Shown one piece after another: positions 1 to 8,936 of a stretch of DNA of 64,000 nt. The notes under the pieces are model-generated. The model did no database searches, was not told the DNA's origin, and saw only the letters and a list, made by a program, of their open reading frames with translations. The DNA comes from Bdellovibrionales bacterium (GTDB lineage: Bacteria > Bdellovibrionota > Bdellovibrionia > Bdellovibrionales > Bdellovibrionaceae). The stretch lies in NCBI GenBank assembly GCA_005793345.1, contig SXSU01000066.1:22294-86293 (forward strand), in the 5' to 3' direction. The position numbers and the translations under genes were made by a program. Position 1 is the first letter of the stretch. The number at the start of each line of letters is the position of its first letter.

Positions 1-346
1 TAAATTCAAATCCTAAACAAATAATTCCTAATAAAAAAGTAATCATGAACTGAACAATTGGATAGTTGGGCACTTCAAGTTTATTGTATTTACTATCAAG
101 TATTAAGGATGTGATTAATGCGCCCGAAATAAATCCAATTGGAATAATTAATAACTCAAGTCCAAAAGTAAAGTTTTGTAAACCAAAGGCAAGCCCTATT
201 TGTGTACCAAATCCTGTGACATGAGAGACATAACTTCCTGCCAATAAAAAACCAGCAGCATTAAGTAAACCTGCTTTGAAAGAAAGTATCGACCATAACA
301 ATGTATATTCTTTATTATATAAATCTTTGACTTCAACATGAACCAT
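1..346 (-). CDS. DUF1275 (YoaK-like) membrane protein, 3' end outside window
   Basis: The reverse strand from an ATG at 346 stays open to base 1, giving about 115 residues of a hydrophobic protein. Its N-terminal part reads ...GLLNAAGFLLAGSYVSH... followed by VTGFGTQIG, which matches the characteristic first helices of DUF1275/YoaK membrane proteins (usually AxVDAxGFL...FVSHMTGN). At least three hydrophobic segments are visible. A GGGG run lies about 7 bases upstream of the ATG. The family is a six-helix inner-membrane protein of unknown biochemical function, possibly a transporter. The gene is cut by the window edge, so length and C-terminus cannot be judged. Confidence 0.72.
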   Translation of the reverse strand, partial: MVHVEVKDLYNKEYTLLWSILSFKAGLLNAAGFLLAGSYVSHVTGFGTQIGLAFGLQNFTFGLELLIIPIGFISGALITSLILDSKYNKLEVPNYPIVQFMITFLLGIICLGFEF

Positions 347-534
347 TAACAACCCCAATAAATTAGTTAACTTATTTTTAAAAGCTATCTAATTTTTTTG
401 AATTGTTAAAATAGATAAATAAAATTATTATAATTGTTTTATACAATGTTAAATAATTATTTCTATGCAGGTCTAAACACTAGTCAGACAATTTTTACGA
501 TAGTTTTGTAATGAATTTATAGAATACCAAGAGG

Positions 535-575
535 TGTTGTGTTTTACCTACAACCGAAGGTAAAACTCCACAACA
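535..575. other. Hairpin in a 336-base gap between divergent genes
   Basis: The gap 347-682 separates two divergent genes and should hold both promoters. Its only clear structure is a stem made of 535-549 (TGTTGTGTTTTACCT) and 558-575, complementary except for a three-base bulge (TCC). Only a short T run follows on the + strand, so it is a weak terminator candidate. It could instead lie in the 5' untranslated region of the gene at 683. The rest of the gap is AT-rich sequence in which I see nothing definite. Confidence 0.4.
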
Positions 576-682
576 GTTTTGATGAATTAATTAATTAACA
601 TACTGAAATTACTTATTTTAAAAATTGGTATCGTTCTTGTAAATACGAATAAGTAAAACACGTATTCCAAGGAGAAATAAAA

Positions 683-2065
683 ATGAGTACAAATATTAAA
701 TTGAATTTTATTTTAATGGCAGGATTATTAAATTTTGGCATTTATACTATTGCCCAAACACAAACTAATAATCAAATCCCAGAGAATTCTGGGGAAATAA
801 TTTCTGATACTTTACGTAGTCCATATTTTATCGATGATATGCATTGCGCTGGCTTAGAGTTTAATGATGAAGCCAATAATTATGTTAGTGAAGTTAATCG
901 TGATGATCATAAAAAAATAATTTTGCAAGAAAATTGCTATCAAATATTTAAATCCTATGATCTTGAAAAGTTTAATTGGGTGTCGCCTGATGATTTAGAA
1001 TCTTTTTTAATCAAAATTAAAAATTCAAATGTGTTTGATAACGTCGATATGAATATCAAAAAATCAGAAATCAAAAATCATATTCATATTTTTATTGCAG
1101 TTTCATATAAAAAACCAACACTCGATTTTAAATCTCAATTAAGTCAAAGCAGAATTAATGGTAAATCAAGTTATGATACTGAATTAGAACTTAAATATAA
1201 AAAAACGTCGTCTTTGACAAAAATCATCGAATGGGGTCTCAAAAAGTCTAATCTACATGATGGATACTTAACAACAAATGGCAATAATGAAACTGTAATC
1301 AAAGAAATTTCTCAAAATACTACAACTGGTTATTTTGAATTTGCACAGTTAGGCTTTTTAGATTCTAGGCTTAGATTGAATTTACACTCTAGAGATTTGT
1401 ACACTAGCCCTTTTGAACATCATTCTAAAATCGATTTTGAAATGGAAGCTGATTTTTTAAAAAAAATATCTTGGGGTCTTGCTGGTAATACTTATTTTGG
1501 TTTTGCCTACCATTATTTTAGACCTGATACTGTTCAACATTTTTCTGACTATTTAAAAAATCCAGAATATACTGCTCGACCTAAAGAATTATTGGCTCCC
1601 GGTTTAAAATTAGGTTTTAAATATGGATTACCTCTGAAAACATATTGGAATGTAGATTTGTTAGTATTAAAACCAATGACTACTCAAGATTCACTTTACT
1701 TAAAAACAGAGTTTGATGTTGGATATGAGCTTCAAGAAAACTTTTGGTTTGCGAACAATTTATCAGCGTTTTTATTTAGCGAAGACATCAAAAACTACAA
1801 TAGCGCCCTACATAGAAGTATGCTCAATGAACATCATAATTCGAAAATTGGACTTCTTTTTCACAAAGATATTCGAAATTCACAAGACTTTGATCGTTTA
1901 ACTTATGGTCTAGAATCAAGCGTATTATTGAGTAATGAGGTAAATATAAATCAATCTAAAAAAAGTAATAAATTAACTCCTATTGCGCATGACTTTTTAA
2001 AAGTAAACTATAAAACAAAAATTAACAACTGGAATTTAGATCTTGGTTTAAATTTTGGTATTTAA
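683..2065 (+). CDS. Exported outer-membrane beta-barrel-like protein with a possible POTRA-like N-terminal region
   Basis: 460 residues. A signal peptide is clear (MSTNIKLN then a hydrophobic stretch ending near IAQTQ). Residues about 35-150 have alternating strand/helix character with a 'VSPDDLESFLIKIKNSNVFDNVDMNIK' type pattern split over a helix and a strand, reminiscent of a POTRA domain. From about residue 155 onward the sequence is rich in alternating aromatic and polar residues, typical of transmembrane beta strands (for example SWGLAGNTYFGFAYHYF), down to the last strand NWNLDLGLNFGI. A strong Shine-Dalgarno AAGGAG lies 9 bases before the ATG. It is first in a run with the DUF4390 gene (22-base gap), a sensor kinase and a sigma-54 activator. 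It may be a BamA/surface-antigen relative, but the assignment rests on pattern alone. Confidence 0.6.
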   Translation: MSTNIKLNFILMAGLLNFGIYTIAQTQTNNQIPENSGEIISDTLRSPYFIDDMHCAGLEFNDEANNYVSEVNRDDHKKIILQENCYQIFKSYDLEKFNWVSPDDLESFLIKIKNSNVFDNVDMNIKKSEIKNHIHIFIAVSYKKPTLDFKSQLSQSRINGKSSYDTELELKYKKTSSLTKIIEWGLKKSNLHDGYLTTNGNNETVIKEISQNTTTGYFEFAQLGFLDSRLRLNLHSRDLYTSPFEHHSKIDFEMEADFLKKISWGLAGNTYFGFAYHYFRPDTVQHFSDYLKNPEYTARPKELLAPGLKLGFKYGLPLKTYWNVDLLVLKPMTTQDSLYLKTEFDVGYELQENFWFANNLSAFLFSEDIKNYNSALHRSMLNEHHNSKIGLLFHKDIRNSQDFDRLTYGLESSVLLSNEVNINQSKKSNKLTPIAHDFLKVNYKTKINNWNLDLGLNFGI

Positions 2066-2087
2066 AAAAGAATTGGTGGATTTAAAG

Positions 2088-2612
2088 ATGAAAAAATCAA
2101 TTCTAATTCTTCTATTGCTTATCAATTGGCAAGAGATGGTCTTCTCTGAAGAACATTCTCAGAGTTGCAAAAAAACTGCTGCAGTTTATGATAAGAAATT
2201 AATTAATGAAATTCAAAAAGGGATTCCAATTGAAGTTGTTGGGGTTGTTACTTCTAATGAAGCCATTTTATGTAAAAATACTTTTCGAATCACTTATGAC
2301 TTATGGGAGGAAAATGCTGATATAAATTTTGAGGGTCAAGTTTCAAACCAACTTCAAATTAATAATATCGCAATTGAAATTTGCCAGAAGATGAAATGTT
2401 TGAATAGTTTTTTTAGTGCTTCATTAAAACCTACAGCAACTGCAGTACAATTTCGATTATTACTTAACCCAATGTGGGAAGGACGCGCAAATAAATACTT
2501 AAAAAATAATCCACGTTTTAATGAAATTAAAATGTACCATTTTAATGCTCAAACGATCGCTAAGGATTTGCCTTCAGATATAGTACTTTATTATGAGGAA
2601 CTTAAAAAATGA
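2088..2612 (+). CDS. DUF4390-like exported protein
   Basis: 174 residues from the ATG at 2088. An earlier in-frame start at 2055 would overlap the upstream gene and place eleven residues before the signal peptide. GGTGGA precedes the chosen ATG. The N-terminus MKKSILILLLLINW is a signal sequence. The body (KKLINEIQKGIPIEVVGVV, later ITYDLWEEN) fits DUF4390, a small periplasmic family usually encoded just before NtrY/NtrX-type two-component genes, which is exactly the arrangement here. The stop overlaps the kinase start by four bases (ATGA). Function of the family is unknown; a role in signal input to the kinase is inference. Confidence 0.65.
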   Translation: MKKSILILLLLINWQEMVFSEEHSQSCKKTAAVYDKKLINEIQKGIPIEVVGVVTSNEAILCKNTFRITYDLWEENADINFEGQVSNQLQINNIAIEICQKMKCLNSFFSASLKPTATAVQFRLLLNPMWEGRANKYLKNNPRFNEIKMYHFNAQTIAKDLPSDIVLYYEELKK

Positions 2613-3793
2613 AATTGAACTATTTGACTCATAAATTATGGATACAACTTTTATTTATAGTATTTGTTTGTCTTGTTCCAATGAGTTTTATATTTAATTC
2701 GTTAATAAAAGAATCAAATCAGATTTTATTGTCTAATGAAGAACAAATAATAAATCAACTAAGAAATTATGAGGGGCTATTAAAAAAAATAGCCTCATTT
2801 GATAATACAAATTCCGATGTTTACAAAAAATATTTTTTTGAATCAAATGAATTGAGGAATAAACTATCTGATGAATATAAGTTTTCAGAAATTCTAAGAG
2901 CAAACATAGTTCGACAAACTTTTATTTGGATGATAGCAGTTTTTTTAACCTCGATTTTGATTGCTTGGTTTTTATCACGTAAAATAGTTTCTGACTTCAA
3001 ATTGATTTTAACACAACATCAAGTCAATATCGAAAAAATTAATTCACTGAGTAACATCGAGAATTGGCAAAACACAGCTAAAATTATTATCCATGAAATA
3101 AAAACTCCTTTAACTCCAATAAAAATGGTCTTAACTAGTTTAATTGATAAATTAAACAGTGTCCCAGAGGATGATTTAAATTCGAAAGTTACCACCAGTG
3201 AATTAAACGAAGGTCTCTCACTATGTTTAACTCAGTCTGACTCCCTAGAAAAATGGATTTATTCATTTACAGAATTTGCTAAACTGCCAGCTCCAGATTT
3301 GAAAAATCAAAATTTATTGAATTTTTTAAATGAATTTAAACAAAATATACAAAGCCAATATATGATTTCAAAACCCAAAGTGGAAATTGAAATCATTAGC
3401 ACTAGTCTTAATTATTCAGTTTATGAAAGTTATTTTGATGCCCATCTAATTTATAATTTGCTTTTTAATCTGATTAAAAATGGAATTGAAGCCAATGCTG
3501 ATAAAGATAAAATTCTTTTTAGAATTTCTATTAACTTAAATTTAAATTCCAATTGTATTGATCTGACCATTAATAACTTTGGAAATTTAATTCCAATAAA
3601 TCTCGAGGATAAAATTTTTGACCTTGCAGTATCTGCTAAAAAAGGAAATTTTTCTAGAAATCTTGGCGTTGGATTAACCGTTTGTAAAAAAATCGCAATG
3701 GACCATGGTGGAGATATAAATCTAATTTCAAATTCAGAAGATATGGGTGTCACATTCTCTTTTAACCTACCTCGCCAAAGGAGATTACTTTGA
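2609..3793 (+). CDS. NtrY-like membrane sensor histidine kinase
   Basis: 394 residues. Two membrane segments (about 11-30 and 105-122) enclose a short periplasmic loop of roughly 75 residues. A linker leads to the phosphoacceptor box IIHEIKTPLTPIKM, with His162 the predicted autophosphorylation site; the HEIKTPLTPI spelling is typical of NtrY-type kinases. The ATP-binding half shows the N box (LLFNLIKNGIEA, 284-295), a G1-like INNFGNLIP and a G2 box GVGLTVCKKIAMDHGG near 353-368. The start overlaps the DUF4390 stop, and its own stop overlaps the TTG start of the response regulator, so the three genes are translationally coupled. The partner regulator is the next gene. The stimulus is unknown. 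Confidence 0.9.
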   Translation: MKLNYLTHKLWIQLLFIVFVCLVPMSFIFNSLIKESNQILLSNEEQIINQLRNYEGLLKKIASFDNTNSDVYKKYFFESNELRNKLSDEYKFSEILRANIVRQTFIWMIAVFLTSILIAWFLSRKIVSDFKLILTQHQVNIEKINSLSNIENWQNTAKIIIHEIKTPLTPIKMVLTSLIDKLNSVPEDDLNSKVTTSELNEGLSLCLTQSDSLEKWIYSFTEFAKLPAPDLKNQNLLNFLNEFKQNIQSQYMISKPKVEIEIISTSLNYSVYESYFDAHLIYNLLFNLIKNGIEANADKDKILFRISINLNLNSNCIDLTINNFGNLIPINLEDKIFDLAVSAKKGNFSRNLGVGLTVCKKIAMDHGGDINLISNSEDMGVTFSFNLPRQRRLL

Positions 3794-5145
3794 ATATATT
3801 AATAGTTGATGACGATATTGGGATTCGAAAGTCTATTATATTTGCTTTAAACGGAGATGGATATTCATTTTCAGAAGCCGGAAGTATTCAAGATGCCGAA
3901 GCTCAATTGAATTTATCTTTAAGCGGACAAAAAGAATTTGATCTCTTAATTCTTGATGTTCATTTGTCTGATGGTTCAGGAGTTGATTTATTTAAAAAGT
4001 TAAAAGTAAAATCTAATTTTGAAATTCCCACCCTTTGCATTTCAGGTGCAGCAACAGCAAAAGAAGCCGCAGAAGCAATTAAATATGGAGTATTCGATTA
4101 TATTGAAAAACCATTCTCAGCAGATCGTTTAAAATCAACAATTTTTCGATTAAATCAGTTTTTAAAAATTCAAGAGCAAGCAAAAAGTAATTTTAATCTA
4201 CGAAAAGTCGATTTGATTGGAGAATCCGATTTTATTAAAAAACTTAAATATGATTTACCTTCATTTTCACAAAAAGATTTTAAAGTATTAATTACTGGTG
4301 AAACAGGAACAGGAAAGGAAGTGATTGCAAATGCAATTTCAGAACTTTCACCTCGTAGTTCTAAACCCTTCGTTACGTTCAATGCAGCAGCAATACCAGA
4401 CAGTTTATTTGAAAGCGAGTTTTTTGGATTTAAAAAAGGCTCATTTACTGGTGCCTTAAGAGATCACACTGGAAAAGCCGGATTGGCTCATAATGGAACT
4501 TTATTTATGGATGAAATTGGTGATCTTTCAATTCAGTCACAAATAAAACTTTTGCGATTTTTAGAAACCGGTGAAATTCAGAAACTCGGTGGACAAAGCA
4601 ATGAGAAAGTCGATGTTAGAATTATAGCAGCAACTTCGAAAAACTTAGAACTTGAAATTAAAGAAAATAGATTTCGAGCTGATTTATTTTACCGACTAAA
4701 TGTTATTCACATTCACATCCCGCCATTGAGATTAAGAACTAAAGATATTGTTCCGCTCCTTTTATATTTTATGGAACAGTTTCGATTAAAATATGAATTA
4801 AATGTAAAACAAATTGATAGTGAAGCATTGGATTTTATTTTGAGTTATAATTGGCCAGGTAATGTTCGAGAATTAAGAAATTTTGCTGAAAAGATATCTA
4901 TTATCAATCATGAAATCATTCGCAAAATACATATTTCTAATATGTTAAGCCAAATAAACATTGATCCGCAAAAAAATAAATTTGAAGTAATGACGTTTAA
5001 AGAATTCAAGAAAAAATCAGAAGCTGAATATCTTCAATTTATACTTAATAAAACAAATGGAAACATTAGTGAAGCGTCAAGAATACTTGAGTTAGATCGC
5101 AGCTCGCTACACCAAAAAATTAAGTCTTTTAATTTTAGTATTTGA
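3790..5145 (+). CDS. NtrX/NtrC-like sigma-54-dependent response regulator
   Basis: 451 residues. Receiver domain 1-120 with acidic pocket DDD at 7-9, phosphoacceptor Asp56 and Lys107. AAA+ domain with Walker A GETGTGKE (170-177), the sigma-54 contact loop at 217-222 and Walker B TLFMDEIGDL. A Fis-type helix-turn-helix closes the protein (NGNISEASRILELDRSS). The loop reads GSFTGA rather than the canonical GAFTGA, a substitution seen in some NtrX-type regulators. Start is TTG at 3790, supported by AAAGGAG eight bases upstream and by overlap with the kinase stop (TTGA). It should activate sigma-54 promoters when phosphorylated by the adjacent kinase. Confidence 0.92.
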   Translation: MNILIVDDDIGIRKSIIFALNGDGYSFSEAGSIQDAEAQLNLSLSGQKEFDLLILDVHLSDGSGVDLFKKLKVKSNFEIPTLCISGAATAKEAAEAIKYGVFDYIEKPFSADRLKSTIFRLNQFLKIQEQAKSNFNLRKVDLIGESDFIKKLKYDLPSFSQKDFKVLITGETGTGKEVIANAISELSPRSSKPFVTFNAAAIPDSLFESEFFGFKKGSFTGALRDHTGKAGLAHNGTLFMDEIGDLSIQSQIKLLRFLETGEIQKLGGQSNEKVDVRIIAATSKNLELEIKENRFRADLFYRLNVIHIHIPPLRLRTKDIVPLLLYFMEQFRLKYELNVKQIDSEALDFILSYNWPGNVRELRNFAEKISIINHEIIRKIHISNMLSQINIDPQKNKFEVMTFKEFKKKSEAEYLQFILNKTNGNISEASRILELDRSSLHQKIKSFNFSI

Positions 5146-5157
5146 TGAGCTTAGGAT

Positions 5158-6315
5158 TTAATTCAAATGTTTTTCAATGTATGCGATTGGATCAAGATCA
5201 AATTTTTCAAAGTTTTCAGGCCTAATAAAAATAGTTTTAGCTTTGGGATACTTTTTTAAAAACTCACTCAAACTTTTTGAAGATTTTCTTTTACCAGATT
5301 TAACTTCAATTGCGATAAGATATTTTTTTAATTCTATCACATAATCAACTTCGTAATCGCCATCTCTCCAGTAATAAAGGGGGATATCTAGTTGACAAAG
5401 CCTAGCTCCAACACAAGATTCGAATATTCGACCATGGTCTTCTTTATTTCTATAAAATAATCTATCAATTAATGCCGGACAAAGTGGTATTATTTTAGGA
5501 GAAGAACTCCTTAATCGAAGCGATTGAGGATGATATTTTGAAATGGCTTTAAATAAAAATGCTCCCTCAAATAATTCAATATATGACTTAATGAGATCAG
5601 TATTCCCTTTATCTTGAAGTTGTCCTAGTAATTTGGTATAGCTTACCTCTTGAGCTGGTAGTCCTGATAATAAAATAAATGACTGTCTAAAAAGAGCCGG
5701 ATTCTTGATTTGAGCTTGTGTCAAAATATCTTTATTGATGACTGTCTCTATTATAGAATTCTGAATATATTGATTCCACTTAATTTCATTTTTTAAAAGA
5801 GTATACGAACCAGGATATCCGCCATACTTTAAATATTCAGCAATAGTCATTTTATTTAATTTGAGAGATTCATGAAAACTCCAATGATAAACCCTGATAG
5901 CTTGAAATCGACCGGTCAGACTTTCTGTTAATCCTTTTTGTAATTGTAATGAACTCGAACCTAATAAAACCAATTTTAAAGGTTTAGATTTTTTTATCTC
6001 TTTATCCCACAATCCTTTGATGACCTGTGACCAATTTGGAATTTTTTGAATTTCATCAATAATAAGTAATGAACTTTCACCTTGGTCTAGTGCGTATTGC
6101 CATTGTTCTTTAATCCAACTCAAGGCCTCACCTCTAAACTCGTCACCTGAAGTTAAAAAAAATGGCTTTTTATATTTTTCTAAAAAAAGGTCAATACCTG
6201 TTGATTTACCTACCTGCCTTGGTCCTAAAATAACTTGAATGAATTGTGAGGTTTTTTCTAAATTGAATCTCAATTCATCAATAAAAGGTCTTTCAATTAT
6301 TTTATTTGTATTCAT
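5158..6315 (-). CDS. AAA_14/DUF4143 ATPase, first of three paralogues
   Basis: 385 residues. Walker A GPRQVGKS at 31-38, Walker B LLIIDEIQKIP at about 83-93, and the family's sensor region GSSSLQ...SLTGRF near 140. The C-terminal half is DUF4143-like and ends in a nuclease-fold-like signature: a conserved D in DYVIE followed by IAIEVKSGK, the spacing of a PD-(D/E)XK core. Family members (COG1373) are common, often in multiple divergent copies in one genome; their function is unknown. The gene converges on the response regulator (12-base gap). Two large palindromes lie just upstream of the ATG (6323-6402). It is only distantly similar to the two relatives at 10392 and 11670. Confidence 0.87.
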   Translation of the reverse strand: MNTNKIIERPFIDELRFNLEKTSQFIQVILGPRQVGKSTGIDLFLEKYKKPFFLTSGDEFRGEALSWIKEQWQYALDQGESSLLIIDEIQKIPNWSQVIKGLWDKEIKKSKPLKLVLLGSSSLQLQKGLTESLTGRFQAIRVYHWSFHESLKLNKMTIAEYLKYGGYPGSYTLLKNEIKWNQYIQNSIIETVINKDILTQAQIKNPALFRQSFILLSGLPAQEVSYTKLLGQLQDKGNTDLIKSYIELFEGAFLFKAISKYHPQSLRLRSSSPKIIPLCPALIDRLFYRNKEDHGRIFESCVGARLCQLDIPLYYWRDGDYEVDYVIELKKYLIAIEVKSGKRKSSKSLSEFLKKYPKAKTIFIRPENFEKFDLDPIAYIEKHLN

Positions 6316-6322
6316 AGATCAC

Positions 6323-6402
6323 CATAAGTACTAGATTAATCTAGTACTTATGCAATGTCAATCTAGTAAAAATACTAGATTGATCTAGTATTTTTACTAG
6401 AT
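6323..6402. promoter_or_regulatory. Two stacked palindromes upstream of the first DUF4143 ATPase
   Basis: 6323-6352 is a perfect 30-base palindrome centred on GATTAATC. Directly beyond it, 6361-6380 and 6383-6402 are perfect 20-base inverted arms (ATCTAGTAAAAATACTAGAT and its complement) around TG. Both share the core CTAGAT/ATCTAG, and a further ATCTAG follows at 6404-6409. The first palindrome begins eight bases upstream of the ATPase start codon, the right place for an operator or for an mRNA hairpin controlling translation. The rest of 6403-6523 shows nothing recognisable. Confidence 0.75.
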
Positions 6403-6523
6403 CAATCTAGCAAATTACAGTGTAAATAGAAAGAAAAGAAATCATAACAAAAGTTATTAATTAAAATGGAAAGTTTAACATTATAAATGCATCTCAGATC
6501 AGGGAAATATTAGATCTTGAGTA

Positions 6524-7068
6524 TTATTGCCAGTAATTCTTTTTTATTGCCTGCCAATGCTCAGGAAGAATTTTACCAGATCCGCTATCGGACATAATAT
6601 TTCCAAGATTGTATTCTTGAATATAAGAACACGTATCAGGGTTCCAAGTCGTAAAGTATTCATCACGCAAACCTATAAGAATTCGTCTTGATTCCATTCA
6701 TTTTCATTTGAAATCTTTTTAAGATCATCGATAAATTTAAATTTACCAAACTCTAAATACTCATATTCTATTGCAGGAGGATTACTTTTTACAAAGTTTG
6801 CGATTTCATCTCGTTTTTCTTCTAAAACTCTAGCTAGACTAATAATTTTATTTCTATTATTGAAATCGCATTTTTCAAAATAATCTTCATTATCTTTTGA
6901 GTAAATTTCACTTAATTTTTTATCCAACTCACCTTGATAAACTGGGCGCGGAGTATTTGGCCTTAGAGGGACATCATTATTTTTATTATCAGATTTATTA
7001 CATGAGATTTGTAAAATTGAAAAAATGAGTAGAACTAAATGAATTATTAATAGGTAATAGTATTTCAT
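6524..7068 (-). pseudogene. Small lipoprotein gene with an apparent frameshift near its 3' end
   Basis: From ATG 7068 the reading frame encodes a lipoprotein precursor (MKYYYLLIIHL... lipobox LQISC) of about 131 residues, stopping at 6673. A frame beginning in the next register continues without a stop to 6524 with natural-looking sequence (IGLRDEYFTTWNPD, ending NYWQ). Joining ...NQDEFL to IGLRDEYF by a -1 shift at the TTA-TAG around 6676 gives one continuous protein of about 180 residues. There is no classical slippery heptamer, so a mutation or sequencing error is more likely than programmed frameshifting. The family was not recognised. A further in-frame ATG at 7104 is rejected because it places the lipoprotein signal too far inside. 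Confidence 0.55.
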
Positions 7069-7273
7069 TTTATGCCTGTAAGAGTATTGTTTATGGTGTA
7101 TCATATGAATTTAATATAAATTTATATTTCACAAAATATTCAAAGGTTTGTTAGATAATATTAATTATTATGAGTCAATGAATTCTTCAGATTAGCTAAA
7201 TGGTTTCCTAAGGGGTTCCAATTTAGATGAACAAATTAACTTTTTTACAAAAATTAAGTATTTGATTCGAAGA

Positions 7274-8086
7274 TTAGTACTCAAACCAATCTATGTTTAA
7301 ACATCTTACAGTTTCACTTTTAGAAGGTCCAACTTCTTTATAGAGTTGATCAATAAACTTAGAAATTTCATCTTTTATCTTGAATGCCACATCATGGGAT
7401 AATGACATTGGTCCCGTATAAAACAAGTTCTCATTTTTATTTATCGGCATTTGAGCCATAGCCTTTACTCTCCAATTTTGGTGATGTTGATTAACCCATG
7501 GAGAATCTTTTGATATAAATGTTTTCTGAGGTCCGACTTTAAGATGTCCATTTTTTTGCAATATGCAAAAATTATTTTCGGCTAAAAAATCTATTACTGC
7601 TCTTAATTTTTGAATCGGTAGATTTAAATATTCTGCTAATTGATTTATATTAGAATACCGATCTATCGCAATTAAATTACGTACTCCAGTATATAACCAA
7701 TCTGAATAGTAAATTGATTTTGTGAGATCAGTAATTTCAATATCCTTTTCTATTCGGCGAGATAAATCTTTTAATTCTTTTTGTGTCGATTTTATTTTTT
7801 TTAAGAAAAGTTCTTTTAATCCATGGCTTCCCGCTTTTTCAAATTCTACAAGCAATATAAAAAACTCAGCTTCCTTATCATTCATTCCCAAATAACCAGA
7901 GATATTATGAGCAAGCTCCAAACTAATTTGTTTATCCCCCTTGAATATCTGACTAAGAAGTGTGGTGCTTACATTGAGTTGCATGGCCATCTTACGATAG
8001 AATCCATGACCAGCTTTAGGTAGTTGCGATGCCCAATCATTTATATATTTTTTATAATCTTGATAGTCGAAAACTTGAATTTGCAA
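7274..8086 (-). CDS. TIGR02147-family (DUF4423) regulator
   Basis: 270 residues. The N-terminal VFDYQDYKKYINDW, followed by a helix-turn-helix (VSTTLLSQIFKGDKQISLELAHNI split by its turn, residues about 34-57), the middle DWLYTGVRNLIAI and a C-terminal region ending in RCLNIDWFEY are hallmarks of TIGR02147, a family restricted mainly to Bdellovibrio and Fibrobacter relatives. Members are thought to be DNA-binding regulators, often next to secreted or lipoprotein genes. Here it is divergent from the lipoprotein pair at 8235 and 8937 across a 148-base intergenic region, so it may control them. That regulatory link is inference. Confidence 0.85.
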   Translation of the reverse strand: MQIQVFDYQDYKKYINDWASQLPKAGHGFYRKMAMQLNVSTTLLSQIFKGDKQISLELAHNISGYLGMNDKEAEFFILLVEFEKAGSHGLKELFLKKIKSTQKELKDLSRRIEKDIEITDLTKSIYYSDWLYTGVRNLIAIDRYSNINQLAEYLNLPIQKLRAVIDFLAENNFCILQKNGHLKVGPQKTFISKDSPWVNQHHQNWRVKAMAQMPINKNENLFYTGPMSLSHDVAFKIKDEISKFIDQLYKEVGPSKSETVRCLNIDWFEY

Positions 8087-8234
8087 TTTGATTATCCTTC
8101 ATAAATATTAACTAAATAGTTAACATTTATGTTTAATATTTACAAACATAATCTACTTTTCTTATAAAACCCATACTAAATGAATTTGCAGAACTAAAAA
8201 CGACAAACTCAAGTATGCTTGCAAAGGAGATTAA

Positions 8235-8825
8235 ATGAAATTTTTAACAACAATTCTTATGTTACAGTTAACACTAATAGGATGCCAAAAGTCCAAGTCT
8301 AAAAACCCAAATGATTTGGAATGGAAAAATCAAGGTCAATCAAATATTAATAACGAACCTACATTTGAGATACTTAATTGTCGCTCCCTTGAAACAGTAA
8401 AAGATCACCATTACCTTGAAGCGTATATGAAATTTCCAACTGAGCAAGATTACAGTCAAAATACAAATTCAAACTCAGAAGTAATTACTTTTATTCCTAA
8501 TGTATATTTATACACTATGAGCACTCATACTAATGGTAATAATGGTACATATGATGGACAATACTTAACTAATAGTTCTTTAAGAATTACCGGCAATAAA
8601 AAAACAAACACCTACCGATTTGAATTTATAGCCAATGATGAAACTGTAAATTATTTTTCGAACTATGGTGGTGATCCAGATTTAAAAAACATAAAATTAA
8701 ATGAGACTTTTATTGAAATATTAAAAGAAAATAATAATTTTAAAGTTATAAAGGTGCCGTCCAGCGTTTATGCTAGTGATAATTTTACATGTCAAAATAG
8801 TAACCCAAGTGAAACTATTTACTAA
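8235..8825 (+). CDS. Lipoprotein of unknown function
   Basis: 196 residues with a lipoprotein signal: MKFLTTILMLQLTLIGCQKS, lipobox LIGC, cleavage before Cys17. A good ribosome site AAAGGAG precedes the ATG by five bases. The mature part is polar and Asn/Ser-rich with two other cysteines (Cys in ILNCRS and FTCQNS), which could form a disulfide. No known domain was recognised. It is divergent from the TIGR02147 regulator and is followed 111 bases later by a second lipoprotein, suggesting a common regulon. Confidence 0.7.
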   Translation: MKFLTTILMLQLTLIGCQKSKSKNPNDLEWKNQGQSNINNEPTFEILNCRSLETVKDHHYLEAYMKFPTEQDYSQNTNSNSEVITFIPNVYLYTMSTHTNGNNGTYDGQYLTNSSLRITGNKKTNTYRFEFIANDETVNYFSNYGGDPDLKNIKLNETFIEILKENNNFKVIKVPSSVYASDNFTCQNSNPSETIY

Positions 8826-8936
8826 TTGTATTGTAAATTAATCAACGCAACTTATTTTTACATTTATAATATGTTATTATTTTTTCCTGAAGATTTACAA
8901 AATCATTCAGGAAAATTAGAAGACGAAGGAGTTTTC

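Noticed and set aside
6673..6680. Programmed -1 frameshift signal
   Set aside because: The sequence at the shift (TTCTTATAG) has no X-XXY-YYZ slippery heptamer and no clear downstream stem; mutation or sequencing error is simpler.
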